Of a stretch of DNA of 37,372 nucleotides, positions 16,101-25,100 are shown one piece after another. The DNA is from Thermoplasmata archaeon. GTDB lineage: Archaea > Thermoplasmatota > Thermoplasmata > Lutacidiplasmatales > UBA184. Under the pieces are notes generated by a model, which searched no databases, was not told where the DNA came from, and saw nothing but the letters and a program-made list of their open reading frames with translations. The position numbers were made by a program, and so were the translations under genes. The DNA is taken from contig DAHUZZ010000019.1 of NCBI GenBank assembly GCA_027314915.1, positions 1 to 37,372 of the forward strand. Reading direction: 5' to 3'. Positions within the stretch are counted from its first letter, which is position 1. Each line of letters starts with the position of its first letter.

Positions 16101-18152
16101 CGGGACGAGCGTCAGGTTGCCGTTGTAGTAGGCGTTCCCGACCCAGGTGGTGATCTGGTTGAGCTCGCCGAGGTAGGTGGTCCTCTGCCCGGGGGCGACG
16201 AACCCCTGGGCCGTGAGGTAGCTCTCGATGAGGGCGAACATGCCGGCCGTCGTGGGGCAGGCGAAGCTCGTGCCGCCGTAGCCGAACTCCCAGACCCCGT
16301 CGAAGAAGATCGACTGGTTGAAGTCCGCCTCGGCCGCGACCCCGCTGCCGAGCGAGCGGCCGATGTTCGGCATGAACGGGCCGTGCTGCCACCAGCTCTG
16401 GTTGAACCGGGAGCTGATCCCGAAGCCGCCGCTCGCGGCCGGCGGGAGGCTCGTGAGCGTGTAGTTCTCGTAGGGAGTGTACCAGAAGCGCGTCGGCAGG
16501 GTGCCCGTCGCGTGGCTCACCCGGAACTCGACGTTGCTGGTCGGGAAGAAGGGCGCCGTGATGTTGGTGTAGCCGATGTTCGGGAGCGGCCAGGGCTGGC
16601 CGTTGCCGTTCTGGGCCGTGGTGCGGATCCCGTTCACCGAGAGGACGTAGGGGTCCGTCGCGGGCGAGCTCCCCGCGAGCATGCCGCTCGTGCTGTCGAA
16701 GCCGCCGCCGTCCCCGCTCGAGGCGAGGACCGAGGTGCCGCGCGCGGTGAGGAGCATGATGTAGTTGTGGACCGTGTAGTAGTTGTCCCAGCTGTAGCCG
16801 TAGATCGAGCCGAACAGGTCCTCGCCGCCGCCGTAGGAGTTCGAGACGATGTTGGGGGCGGTGGTCAGGCTCTCGAGGGCCGCGTAGTCGTCATCGAGGA
16901 CGTTGTTGTACAGCCCCGGACCGTAGACCGCGGTGATGTGCGCGCCCGGGGCCATGGTGCTCGAGTACTCGATGTCGAGCGCCATCTCGTTGCTCGCGCC
17001 GTCGGTGTAGAACAGCGTCCCGTTGAGGCCGAAGGAGCCGTCGACCGGGAGCGCGGTGAGGCGGCTCAGGATGTTGTTCGGGTTGTTCCACACCATCTGG
17101 CCGTAGGTGCGCATGTCGTCGGGGTTGATCCCGCCGGCCATCACGATCGCGATGTTGATCGGCGTGCCCGTCGAGTTCCCGTTGTAGCCGGCGTTGATGA
17201 GCGGCAGGGCGTCGTAGAGGTAGTTGAGCGCCCCCGGCGAGAGCGTCGTGAGCGCGCGGTAGTGGCTCGCGATGGCCTCGTAGTAGTACGCCCAGCCGAA
17301 GGCGTGGTTCGAGTAGTTGTAGAAGTCCGTGAGGTTGACCCACGGCCCGACCGAGCTCGCGGGCGCGGCGTTCGCGTCCGCGAGGGCGGCGGCGGGGATG
17401 TTCGCGTGGCTGCCCGGCGCGAGCGCCTGGACCAGCGACGGGTTCAGGAAGTGCTGGACCTGGTACTGGGAGTAGGTGTTGAGCCCGTTCACGCTGAGCA
17501 CCGCGCTCGCGAACGCGGCGGGCACCGACAGCGGCTGCTGGTTCTCCGTCGCCATCGTGCCGTTGGTGAAACGGACCTGAACGAGGTTGGTCTTGAACGC
17601 GGCGTTGGCCTCGGCCGCGCTCCCGCTGAACCCGACCGAGAGGAGCCCCCGGCTCGTGACGGTGAATCCCATCGAGGTGTAGTAGTTGATCGTGTTCTGC
17701 ACGACCACCGGGTTCGGGGCGAACATCTTCTGCTCCTGGCCGAGGGAGAGCCACTGGTGGAACATCGGCGATCCCGGGGCGCTCTGCTCGGAGATGACCC
17801 GGGCGAGCTCGCTCGCGTTCTGGAGGGCGAATCCGATCGTGAAGGAGGTGGACTGGAGCGGCGGGGTGACGCCTAAGATGGTCGCGTTCTTCATCGCGGC
17901 CGTCGCGGAGGAGGTGGGCGAGGTGAGGAAGCCGCCCTTCTGCATCTGGGGCCCGGACTCGAGCCCCGGGGGAGGTAGCACGACCGTGCCGACCGGGGCC
18001 GCGCCGGCGGCATGGGCCACGCCCGTGGGGGCGAGGACGAGGAAGCCGCTCCCCACCATGATGAGCACCAGCGCGATCGCGCCGAAGGTGGGCCCGGCGG
18101 CCGATGGAGCACGGTACGTCGCCGGGCGCGCCAAATCCTGGATTGGGTGCAT
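13158..18152 (-). CDS. Giant S53 (sedolisin) protease with anchored C2H2 tail
   Basis: A 1664-residue exported protease. A signal helix at about 22-50 is followed by an activation pro-domain (to about 230). The S53 catalytic domain has Glu and Asp in NEMALDIEY (about E389, D393), the oxyanion Asp in ASSGDGGG (about 479) and the nucleophile Ser in GGTSFACP (about 628), so all four key residues are present. S53 enzymes are serine-carboxyl peptidases, usually acid-active. About 900 residues of beta-rich domains with many N-glycosylation sequons follow, then a helix at about 1566-1592 and a cytosolic tail with a C2H2 finger (CSICHEKF then HAKISH). Ribosome site GGCGAGG precedes the ATG at 18152. 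Family members normally lack a zinc-finger tail. Confidence 0.9.
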   Translation of the reverse strand: MHPIQDLARPATYRAPSAAGPTFGAIALVLIMVGSGFLVLAPTGVAHAAGAAPVGTVVLPPPGLESGPQMQKGGFLTSPTSSATAAMKNATILGVTPPLQSTSFTIGFALQNASELARVISEQSAPGSPMFHQWLSLGQEQKMFAPNPVVVQNTINYYTSMGFTVTSRGLLSVGFSGSAAEANAAFKTNLVQVRFTNGTMATENQQPLSVPAAFASAVLSVNGLNTYSQYQVQHFLNPSLVQALAPGSHANIPAAALADANAAPASSVGPWVNLTDFYNYSNHAFGWAYYYEAIASHYRALTTLSPGALNYLYDALPLINAGYNGNSTGTPINIAIVMAGGINPDDMRTYGQMVWNNPNNILSRLTALPVDGSFGLNGTLFYTDGASNEMALDIEYSSTMAPGAHITAVYGPGLYNNVLDDDYAALESLTTAPNIVSNSYGGGEDLFGSIYGYSWDNYYTVHNYIMLLTARGTSVLASSGDGGGFDSTSGMLAGSSPATDPYVLSVNGIRTTAQNGNGQPWPLPNIGYTNITAPFFPTSNVEFRVSHATGTLPTRFWYTPYENYTLTSLPPAASGGFGISSRFNQSWWQHGPFMPNIGRSLGSGVAAEADFNQSIFFDGVWEFGYGGTSFACPTTAGMFALIESYLTAQGFVAPGQRTTYLGELNQITTWVGNAYYNGNLTLVPYDDVTNGTSYWGNVGVTNGWSWPTGGLFPHNASGATYGDTGVGWDFPTGWGVINVANFARDLSTLMSLPGQFTTVTQTGLSWDPSAWGNLARNNTYTFHVNASAALQGTNPHVTLVFTDSSGLPHAWQPTLTAVSLGPGYEFTINTANAPFDSPGYLYFEFGNSANRTLGWTYDWIAQDISATGQLNVTVVSPGTSSIPGGSTVFNSWLGWIPGVYTYPNVFGLPYPNTFSVLVTDNGRSVYNAEVTATIPTVADIAWQGSTAAQRTAYRGQLGSAIPTPIISQSFSNLTGIALVQTLNVIKPTPVFINVTYGPLTASTRYTIAPMPNVQAVDNNQGNWSSNDMVRFLLNYYHLPTTQQYQNAFVPNSANQTGYYSILYGWQGEMMKLKVNDYTGAPISNAQVWLGNYGAGHVTRFTDYQEQGGAVGITNTSGTANVTDSTGNTELYIPDNMTAPFGFTFNGGPYAGKFAGLDMVSVNIPGQTNRTYSYTESCFPPFVTNYAVPPPPYHCMYNSSFARNYSSTPVVVFPDPINTFTQTQQGAARDFFSNGASIGWHVNVSLPNNDPWIVTFGTNWNPGTEHIVSVQAYVDGQPAGNLTPSAMNVQNWIDAGNLSGNYTPGIHTLLVVVKDSMGHIFTQRHIFIVGSVSYTDFSPSNVYSLMPFDLNWTVNIPAAQFSNKTFNTSLEIRYVASGCGGPIFPCPMVVNLSLPIHPYNVTFSQNINRSLLQKDGFYSGAEDLPPGQYQLIVWLNANHSGSIQEMVPTYLVFDPLTAQIDGPGPSAQVPLGNLTISYSYSAQYLENAQLYVYAKGNPTPVFQAGALVPGIGGRGGSATWTAVQQGPYHIVLNLTTPYTTGNYSVGEWINVTSAGAGVYINTTANTPLFGNAVMTATVLTLVGALVGLVLGLYLAGSLRPGRTNGRSVPSGVRGSAKPWESAGGATAAAPATGPAGENVCSICHEKFETAFALTQHAKISHGIEE

Positions 18153-18199
18153 GGCTAATGCCTCGCCGTTGGGCGGTACCCCCTCGTCGAGGGCGGGCG

Positions 18200-18210
18200 T
18201 TCATAATAGG
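18200..18210. promoter_or_regulatory. Bidirectional TATA element
   Basis: TTCATAATAGG lies between the divergent S53 protease (minus) and kinase (plus) genes. In the plus direction the core is 28 nt before the ATG at 18233, predicting a leaderless or near-leaderless kinase mRNA. In the minus direction it predicts a leader of about 28 nt for the protease. A second AT-rich patch, CTTTATGAA (18215-18223), could add to it. Confidence 0.55.
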
Positions 18211-18232
18211 GGCTCTTTATGAACCTTCGTCC

Positions 18233-18853
18233 ATGAAGCGCAACCGTCGCACGCCTGCCCGGTTCCCCGTCGGGCTGACCGGGACGCCCGGGACCGGCAA
18301 GAGCTCGGTCGCCCGGCACCTCCCCTCCTCCTGGGCGCCGATCGAGGTCGGCGCCCTCGCGCTCGAGCTCGGGACCGGTCGGCGCCGGGGCCGGAGCGGG
18401 GTCGTGGTGGACCTGCCCGCGACCTCCCGCCGATGGCGGCGCTCGGGGTCGGAGCATCACCTCCTCGTCGGACATCTCGCGCACCTCCTGCCGGTGCGGA
18501 CGGTGGTCCTCCTGCGGTGCCACCCGATCGAGCTCGCGCGCCGGCTCGCCCGGGCCCGGCGGGGCACGGGGTACGACCGGGCCGAGAACGTGGCGAGCGA
18601 GGCGGTCGATGTGATCCTGACCGAGTGCCGTGCGCTCCGCCGCCGGGTCCTCGAGATCGACACCACCGGCCGCACGCCCCGGCAGGTCGCCCGGGAGCTC
18701 GTGCGCGCGGTCCGTTCCCGTGGGCGGCGGCCCCGGTCGCCCCCCGTCGACTGGCTCTCGGACCCCGCCGTGACCGACTACCTCGAACGGACCCGCGCGA
18801 GCTCGCGCTCCCGGCGGGGACGAGGTCGGGCAAGGGCCCTCCCCGCCCGGTGA
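18233..18853 (+). CDS. Fap7/AK6-type adenylate kinase-like ATPase
   Basis: A 206-residue P-loop protein. Walker A is GTPGTGKSS (about residues 17-25), close to the N-terminus. VVLLRCHPIELARRLARARR followed by YDRAENVASEAVDVI is the Fap7/hCINAP pattern; these nucleotide kinase-like ATPases act in late maturation of the small ribosomal subunit. The C-terminal 50 residues are an Arg-rich extension, longer than usual, ending in RSRRGRGRARALPAR, which may contact RNA. The ATG at 18233 fits the TATA element 28 nt upstream. The plain name adenylate kinase is an alternative; the short length and lack of a LID pattern favour Fap7. Confidence 0.8.
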   Translation: MKRNRRTPARFPVGLTGTPGTGKSSVARHLPSSWAPIEVGALALELGTGRRRGRSGVVVDLPATSRRWRRSGSEHHLLVGHLAHLLPVRTVVLLRCHPIELARRLARARRGTGYDRAENVASEAVDVILTECRALRRRVLEIDTTGRTPRQVARELVRAVRSRGRRPRSPPVDWLSDPAVTDYLERTRASSRSRRGRGRARALPAR

Positions 18854-18935
18854 GCCCCGGCTCCGCCCCCGCCGGGACCCGACCCACCCCGAGGCCGTGC
18901 GGTTACCCTTTTGCGTGAGGCACCCTAGGCGCACC

Positions 18936-19646
18936 ATGGTCCTCGAGGGGTACCGGCGCCGGGTCGGACCGTACCTGGACCGGATGGTCCGCCCCTTCCT
19001 GGGCTGGGAGCCGGACCGCCTGAGCGTCCTCTCGCTCGCGCTCACCGTGGCGGCGGCGCTCCTCGCGGCGCTCGTGCGGTGGAGCACCGTCTACCTCTTC
19101 CTCCCCGTGGGGGTCCTCATCTTCCTCGGGGGCGTCTTCGACGTCCTGGACGGCGAGGTGGCCCGGCGCACCCGGCGCGAGTCGCTCCGGGGCGACTTCC
19201 TCGACCACGTCTTCGACCGCTACGCCGACCTCGTCCTGGTCGTGGGGATCGCGGTGAGCGGCTACGCGAACCCGATCCTCGCCCTGCTCGCGCTCGCGAG
19301 CCTCCTGCTCACGAGCTACATGGGCACGCAGGCGCAGGCGGTGGGCCAGGGGCGGCTCTACCGCGGCCTCCTGTCGCGGGCCGACCGGCTCCTGCTCCTG
19401 ACGCTGGGCTGCCTCCTCCTCTTCGACCTGGCGCTGCCGTGGCCGTGGGCCCCGGACGCCCCGCTCGTACGGATCCACGCCCTCGGCGGGACCTTCACGG
19501 TCCTCGACCTGGTCTTCCTCTACTTCATCGCCGCCGGTCAGTGGACGGCGTTCGCCCGGGCGCGCCAGACGTATCGGGCGCTCCCCCCGGGGCCGCCGGG
19601 CGCGATGGCCCCGAGCGGATCCGGTAGTACTCGAGCGGATGGGTGA
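18936..19646 (+). CDS. CDP-alcohol phosphatidyltransferase (archaeal lipid head-group)
   Basis: A 236-residue membrane enzyme that moves a CDP-archaeol-type lipid onto an alcohol acceptor. The family motif D-x2-D-G-x2-A-R-x8-G-x3-D-x3-D is complete, starting at about residue 69 (DVLDGEVAR). About six hydrophobic helices follow. The closest functional guess is archaetidylinositol phosphate synthase, but glycerol- or serine-type acceptors cannot be excluded. I chose the ATG at 18936, since a GTG at 18897 would add residues with no family match. The C-terminus is a Pro/Gly-rich tail that overlaps the convergent priL gene by 122 nt. It lies 82 nt downstream of the kinase gene, probably in the same transcript. 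Confidence 0.88.
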   Translation: MVLEGYRRRVGPYLDRMVRPFLGWEPDRLSVLSLALTVAAALLAALVRWSTVYLFLPVGVLIFLGGVFDVLDGEVARRTRRESLRGDFLDHVFDRYADLVLVVGIAVSGYANPILALLALASLLLTSYMGTQAQAVGQGRLYRGLLSRADRLLLLTLGCLLLFDLALPWPWAPDAPLVRIHALGGTFTVLDLVFLYFIAAGQWTAFARARQTYRALPPGPPGAMAPSGSGSTRADG

Positions 19647-20685
19647 GGCTCGGTCGGAAGCAGATCTCGTCCCGGACCCGGTCGGTGGGGTCCGGGGCGG
19701 TGGGGTCGCCCTCCCGGACGCAGAGCCCGTGGCTCCGGAGCGTCGCGCACTCCGGCGGCGTGTAGCCCTGACCCTCGTCGTGGCGGGTGATGTGCTCCAC
19801 CTGGTAGCGGGTGATCCCCTCGTCGAAGTCCGGAGCCCCCCGGAAGGCGTCGACGATGGTCTCGGGGTCCGCCCCGACGCGATGGAGGAACGCCGCGAGC
19901 GCGAACCGGCCCGCGTGGGAGAGGTTCTCGCCCTCCTCCAGCGTCCTCCGCATCTTCCGGATGCACGGCGGAAAGGCGGCCGCCGCGAGCGCGCCGCCCC
20001 GGAACCGCGGCCGGGCGACGGGCGCCGGGGTCCGCCGCCGGACCTCCTCGAGGAGCTCCGATTCGGTCTCCGCGAGCCGCTGCCGCACCTCGGGGTCGAG
20101 CGGGAGCGGGACCGAGAGCTGCCGCCGGATCCCCTCCTCGAGGAGCCGGGCCCCGCGGGCCCGGTCGACCCGGACGTGCCCCTGCGCGAGCCGCTGGTGA
20201 CCGAGCCGGAAGTCGCCCTCCCGGATCGGGGTCGCGAGCCGCAGGTAGTCGACGAGCGGGATCGTGACCTCGTCGCCCTCGGTGCCGAAGTCGTGGCCGA
20301 GCCGGCGGGCGACCGTCAGGAGCTCCTCCACGGGCGCCTCCTTGAGCCGCCCCCAGGCCCGTTTCGACTCCGCGACCGCCCACCTCCGCTGCGGGGCGGG
20401 CGTGCCGGTCGCGCCGAGGAGGACCCGGGCGTACTGGAAGGAGAGGAACCGCTCGCCCGCGGAGGCGTGCGCGAGCTCTTCGAGGGCGACGCTCGCCCGG
20501 GGGTCCTCGACCGAGGCCAGGACCCGGGCCCGCCCGAGCTCCCGGGCACGTTCGAGGCTCGGGTCCTCGAGCAGGACGCGGAGCGAGGCGGCGAGCTCCT
20601 CGGCGAGCGCCTCCGCTCCGGGCAGGAAGGGGTACTCGGCGTAGAGGCCGGTCCCGCTCAGATCCGGGGCGCCACGAAGAGCCAT
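19525..20685 (-). CDS. priL: DNA primase large subunit PriL
   Basis: A 386-residue regulatory subunit of the archaeal primase, needed with PriS for primer synthesis. The C-terminal iron-sulfur domain is clear: FPPCIRKM, then PPECATLRSHGLC, then EICFRPSLTHPLEYY, giving the four cysteines that hold the 4Fe-4S cluster. The N-terminal part has the PriL helical fold with LYAEYPFLPGAEAL at the start and ERFLSFQYARVLL. The ATG at 20685 lies within the 3' end of the site-2 protease gene (28-nt overlap), so expression is coupled. The Pro/Ser-rich tail after Leu-Glu-Tyr-Tyr overlaps the 3' end of the convergent CDP-alcohol transferase gene by 122 nt. Confidence 0.92.
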   Translation of the reverse strand: MALRGAPDLSGTGLYAEYPFLPGAEALAEELAASLRVLLEDPSLERARELGRARVLASVEDPRASVALEELAHASAGERFLSFQYARVLLGATGTPAPQRRWAVAESKRAWGRLKEAPVEELLTVARRLGHDFGTEGDEVTIPLVDYLRLATPIREGDFRLGHQRLAQGHVRVDRARGARLLEEGIRRQLSVPLPLDPEVRQRLAETESELLEEVRRRTPAPVARPRFRGGALAAAAFPPCIRKMRRTLEEGENLSHAGRFALAAFLHRVGADPETIVDAFRGAPDFDEGITRYQVEHITRHDEGQGYTPPECATLRSHGLCVREGDPTAPDPTDRVRDEICFRPSLTHPLEYYRIRSGPSRPAAPGGAPDTSGAPGRTPSTDRRR

Positions 20686-22001
20686 GCGATCAGGGCGACG
20701 ATGATGACCGAGGAGAGCACGGTGAGACGTCCGGCGACGTCGTCGAGCCGGGCGGAATCCCACCCGCGCTTCACCCGTCCGATGAGACCGGCGGCGAAGT
20801 CGCGGAAGAGGAGCCCGCCGTCGAGCGGGATCAGGGGCAGCGCGTTCGACAGGCCGAGGAGGAGGTTCATCCAGGCGAGCCAGAAGAGGAGGTTCGCGAG
20901 GATCCAGAAGCCCCCCACGCCGAGGGCGGCGAGCGGCCCGGAGAGGTGGAAGAAGCTGGCGGAGACCCCCGCGACCGGCTCGAGCTGGGCGAGCGGGAGG
21001 TCGATCCACAGGACGAAGCCCGCGAGCGGCCCGAACTGGCTCCCGACCGGGAAGCTCAGCTCCTGGAGCAGCTCGTTCGGGGTCAGGTAGGAGGGGCCCA
21101 CGCCGAGGAAGCCGCGCGGCTTGGTGTAGTACGGGCTCTTCGCGAGGGTCGCGGTCGTCGAGACCGTCCGACCGGTGGAGGCCTGGTAGTAGGTGATCGG
21201 CACCACCTCGCCCGGGGTCGTGTTGGCGAGCGCGTTCTCGAAGGCGGTGTTCGTCGTGGTCCGGGTCCCGTTGATGGACAGGACGATGTCCCCCGCCGCG
21301 AGCGAGATGTTCGCCGCGGGGGTGTTGGGCTCCACCACGGCGATGCCGACCCCGTTCGCGTTGGTGTGGACGGTCGAGCCGACGGCGCCCGCCATCAGCG
21401 CGAAGAAGAAGACGGCCAGCACGAAGTTCGCGAGCACCCCCGCGGCGGCGATCCGGGTCCTTCGACGTCGCGAGGCCTGCGTCATCTCCGCCTCGTCCTG
21501 CTCGACGAAGGCGCCGACGGGGATCACGAACCAGAGGATCCCCAGGCTCTTCACGCCGACCTGCTGCGAGCGGGCGAGGATGCCGTGGGCGAGCTCGTGG
21601 AGGACGATCCCGACGATGAGCGCGACCAGGCCGTAGCCGAGCGGGATGATCGGATTGATGCCCGGGATCCCGAGCGCCTCCGAGGGCGAGAGGGAGGCGG
21701 AGGCGGGGATCTGGGTGACCAGGATCCCCTCCCAGATCAGGAGGACGACGATGATGACCATCGCGAGCCCGGCGAGCAGCACGCCCACGTCGCCGACCAC
21801 CGACCAGAACCGGCGGAACCGGCCCGTCCGGTCGAGCCAGGCCCGGCCGTGGGTCGTCTTGAGCATGAGCGCCGGCCCGAACAGGGTGAGCGCCTTCTCC
21901 GGCCCGATCCGGCCGGTGCGCTGCAGGTAGATCACCGCGCCGAAGTAGGCGGCGATGACGGCGAGGATGATGCCGATGGTCTCGGGGAGGGAGAGGCTCA
22001 C
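20658..22001 (-). CDS. Site-2 protease (M50) family metallopeptidase
   Basis: A 447-residue intramembrane zinc protease. The zinc motif HELAHG is in a hydrophobic helix at about residues 139-144, and the third-ligand motif NALPLIPLDGG is at about 385-395. Between them a PDZ domain (about 215-300) contains AVVEPNTPAANISLAAGDIVLSI written as VEPNTPAANI and AGDIVLSING. Six or more transmembrane helices are visible. Such enzymes release membrane-bound regulators; the substrate is unknown. The start is a GTG at 22001, about 38 nt after a TATA-like GCTTTAACC. priL begins inside its 3' end. Confidence 0.9.
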   Translation of the reverse strand: MSLSLPETIGIILAVIAAYFGAVIYLQRTGRIGPEKALTLFGPALMLKTTHGRAWLDRTGRFRRFWSVVGDVGVLLAGLAMVIIVVLLIWEGILVTQIPASASLSPSEALGIPGINPIIPLGYGLVALIVGIVLHELAHGILARSQQVGVKSLGILWFVIPVGAFVEQDEAEMTQASRRRRTRIAAAGVLANFVLAVFFFALMAGAVGSTVHTNANGVGIAVVEPNTPAANISLAAGDIVLSINGTRTTTNTAFENALANTTPGEVVPITYYQASTGRTVSTTATLAKSPYYTKPRGFLGVGPSYLTPNELLQELSFPVGSQFGPLAGFVLWIDLPLAQLEPVAGVSASFFHLSGPLAALGVGGFWILANLLFWLAWMNLLLGLSNALPLIPLDGGLLFRDFAAGLIGRVKRGWDSARLDDVAGRLTVLSSVIIVALIAWLFVAPRI

Positions 22002-22035
22002 GTTCGGTGGGTCCGTCGCTGGCAGCCGCGCCGGC

Positions 22036-22044
22036 GGTTAAAGC
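22036..22044. promoter_or_regulatory. Shared TATA-like element between divergent genes
   Basis: GGTTAAAGC (GCTTTAACC on the minus strand) sits between the divergent site-2 protease and S53/PKD genes. It predicts a leader of about 14 nt for the minus gene and about 36 nt for the plus gene, whose ATG at 22101 is preceded by GGTGAGGT at 22088-22095. Confidence 0.5.
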
Positions 22045-22100
22045 TGCTTCCGGGGCGGGCGCACGGTGCCGGGAGTGATGGCTTATGGTGAGGTCCCTCC

Positions 22101-25100
22101 ATGAATGGTGCGTCGATGCCCGAGGCCGGGAGCGCACGAAGGTCGCTCGTGAGCTGGCGGGGACCGGTCCTGCTCGTCCTCGTCCTCGCCCTGCTGCTCA
22201 CCGCGAGCCCGATCCCCCTCGCCCCGACCCCGGGACATGCCGGCGGGGCCCGCGGGGGGAGCGGGCCCTCGAAGGCCGCCGGGGCCGTGATCCAGGTCGC
22301 CCCGGCCTTTGCGCCCGCCCCCGGCGTGGCGACGCTCGGCGCCCTGCCGTCGAGCACCCCGGTCCAGGTGGCCGTGGGGCTCGCCCCGTCGAACCTCTCG
22401 TCGCTGACCGCCATCGCGGCCGCGGTGAGCGCACCCGGGTCGCCGGAGTACCGCCAGTTCCTGACACCGGCGGAGCTCAACCGCGACTTCGGACCGGGAC
22501 CCGCCGCGTTCGCCCGGGCCCGGGATTACTTCTCGGGGTTCGGGCTCACGGTCGCGGGGCCCCCCACGGGCTTCCTCCTCGTCGTGGGCGGCCCGGAGGC
22601 TCGGGTGGCCGCCGCCTTCCACACCCGGTTCGAGGAGTACCGTTCGGGCGACCGGACGTTCTACAGTCACCCGACGCCGGCCACGCTTCCGGCCCTTGTG
22701 CCGTGGACCGGCGTGCTCGGGCTCGGCAACGAGACGCAGATCCGTCCCTCGGTCGCGCCCGGGACGCCGATCCCCGCGGGGACCGGGGGGCCGAGCGCCT
22801 CCTCCGCGTGCACGATCAACCCCGCGGTCCTCACCCCGTGCGTCTACCCGATCGCCTACGACTACCAGTCGCTGCTCCACGCCGGGACGAACGGGACCGG
22901 CTACCGCATCGGCGTCGCCGACCCCTACGACAGCGCGGAGCCTCAGCCCCAGCTCGCCCGGGACTTCGGCACCTTCACCTCGAACTTCTCGCTGCCGGGC
23001 GGCAACGTCGACTTCGCCTACCCCCTCCCCGCGGGCAACCAGTACAATACGACCCCGTCGGACGGCTGGGGGTTCGAGGAGGCGCTGGATCTCCAGTGGG
23101 CGCGTGCGTCCGCGCCGGGCGCGTCGATCACCTTCGCCTTCTCGCCGTACTCGAACGCCGGCCTCTACGGCGCGGTCAACTGGCTCGTCACCTCGGCCCA
23201 CATCAACGTCCTCTCGATGAGCTGGGGCGAGCCGGACGTGGGCATCTACAACGCCGCCGTCGCGCCGTGCCCGAGCGCGTGCAACGCCTCGAGCGACGGC
23301 AGCTACGCCCTCCTGCATCCGGTGCTCGTGGCCGCCGCGGCGCTGGGCATCTCGGTCTTCGCCGCGAGCGGGGACTGCGGCGCGGCCGGCGGAACGTCCG
23401 GCGTCTCGACGAACTACCCGGCCTCCGACCCGTGGACGACGGGCGTCGGGGGCACGCAGCTCACGGTCAACTCGAGCACGGGCGCCTGGTCGAGGGAGGT
23501 CGCCTGGAGCGGCAACTCGAGCGGCGCGTCGCCCGGCGGCTGCAACAACGGCGGGGGGAGCGGGGGCGGCTACGCGCCGTTCCCCCGGCCGGTCTGGCAG
23601 GCGGGACCGGGCCTCCCGGCGAACGGCGAGCGGGGGGTCCCGGACGTCGCCCTCAACTCCGCCACGTCGGCCGCGATCTTCTACCGGGGCTCGGAGACGG
23701 CGGTGCTGGGTACCAGCCTCGCGACGCCGGTGTGGGCCGGGTTCGCGGCGATCGGCGCCCAGTACGCCCACGGCGCCCTCGGCTTCCTCAACCCCTCGCT
23801 CTATACGGTCCTCCGGGGCGGCTCCTATGCCACCGCCTTCCACGACATCACCGCCGGCTCGAACGGGTGGCCCGCCGGGACCGGCTGGGACGCCGTCACC
23901 GGCATCGGGACCCCGCGGGTCGCCGTGCTCCTGCCGCTCCTCGCCCGGCCCACGATCCGCCCGACGACCCTCTTCGTCGCGCTCACCGCGAACCGCACCG
24001 CCGGGCCGGCACCGCTCACCGTCACCTTCGGGGCGGTCGCGACCGGGGGGGTCGCCCCGTACTCCAGCTACGATTTCTCCTTCGGCGACGGCAACGCGAC
24101 GATGGCCTCCGCGCGCTCCTCCGCGCACACCTACGAGATCCCGGGCGTGTACGTCGCGACCGTCGTAGTCTTCGACCACGCCGCGAACTCGACCGTGGCC
24201 GCCCCCCTCGTCATCGTCGTCGGCCACGGCCGGGTCCTGCCCCTCTCGCTCCGCGCCAGCGCGGCCACGGTCCCCGTCGGGGGGACGGTGACCTTCTGGG
24301 CCAACGACACCGGCGGCACGGCCCCGTTCTCCTACCAGCTCTGGTTCGGGGACGGCACGTACTCGATCCCCGCGCTCACCGGGGCGAGCTCCTTCGTCGC
24401 CCGGCACACCTTCGGGTTCGCCGGGGGCTTCTGCGCCGTGGCGACGGTGAACGACTCCGGCGCGCCCCAGAACGGCGGGGGCTCCCTGCCGGTCGCCATC
24501 GCGGTCGGCGGGGGCGCCCGCCCGGTCTGCGCCTCCGGTCCCCCCCTCCACGCGAGCCTCGGCTCGGCGGTCACCGCGGCGGACCTGCCGGGGGACCTGC
24601 CGCTGGTCTGGAACGCCTCGGGCGGGCAGCCCCCGCTCACCACCTGGCTCTACGCCCCCGACGCGTACGCGACGCTCTGCCAGTGCGGGATCTTCCGGAC
24701 CCAGGGGCCCGAGACGCTCGTCCTCTACGCGAACGACAGCCTGGGCAACCGGACCACCCGGACGCTCAACGTGACGCTCTTCCCGGCGCTCGTGGGCCGC
24801 TTCACGGCCTCGGCCCTCGGCGGCGGGGCCCCGCTCGCCGTGACCTTCACCGCGTACCTCTCGGGCGGGCACCTCCCCGACGCGAACCGGACCGCCTGGA
24901 GCTTCGGCGATGGCAACGTGAGCACGGGCGCCCGGGTCACCCACACCTACACGCGACCCGGCGAGTACCTCGCGACGGCGCACGCGAGCGACGCGGGCGG
25001 CGGGAACGCGAGCGAGGCGTTCCTCATCGACGTCTACGCTTCGTCGCCGACGGTCCCGCTCGGGATCGGCGCGACGATCACGCCCGCCACCGAGGGGGCG

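Noticed and set aside
13569-17876. A 1435-codon plus-strand open frame
   Set aside because: It is antisense to the S53 protease. Its Val/Gly/Arg-rich translation has no domain, and long shadow frames are expected in very GC-rich DNA.
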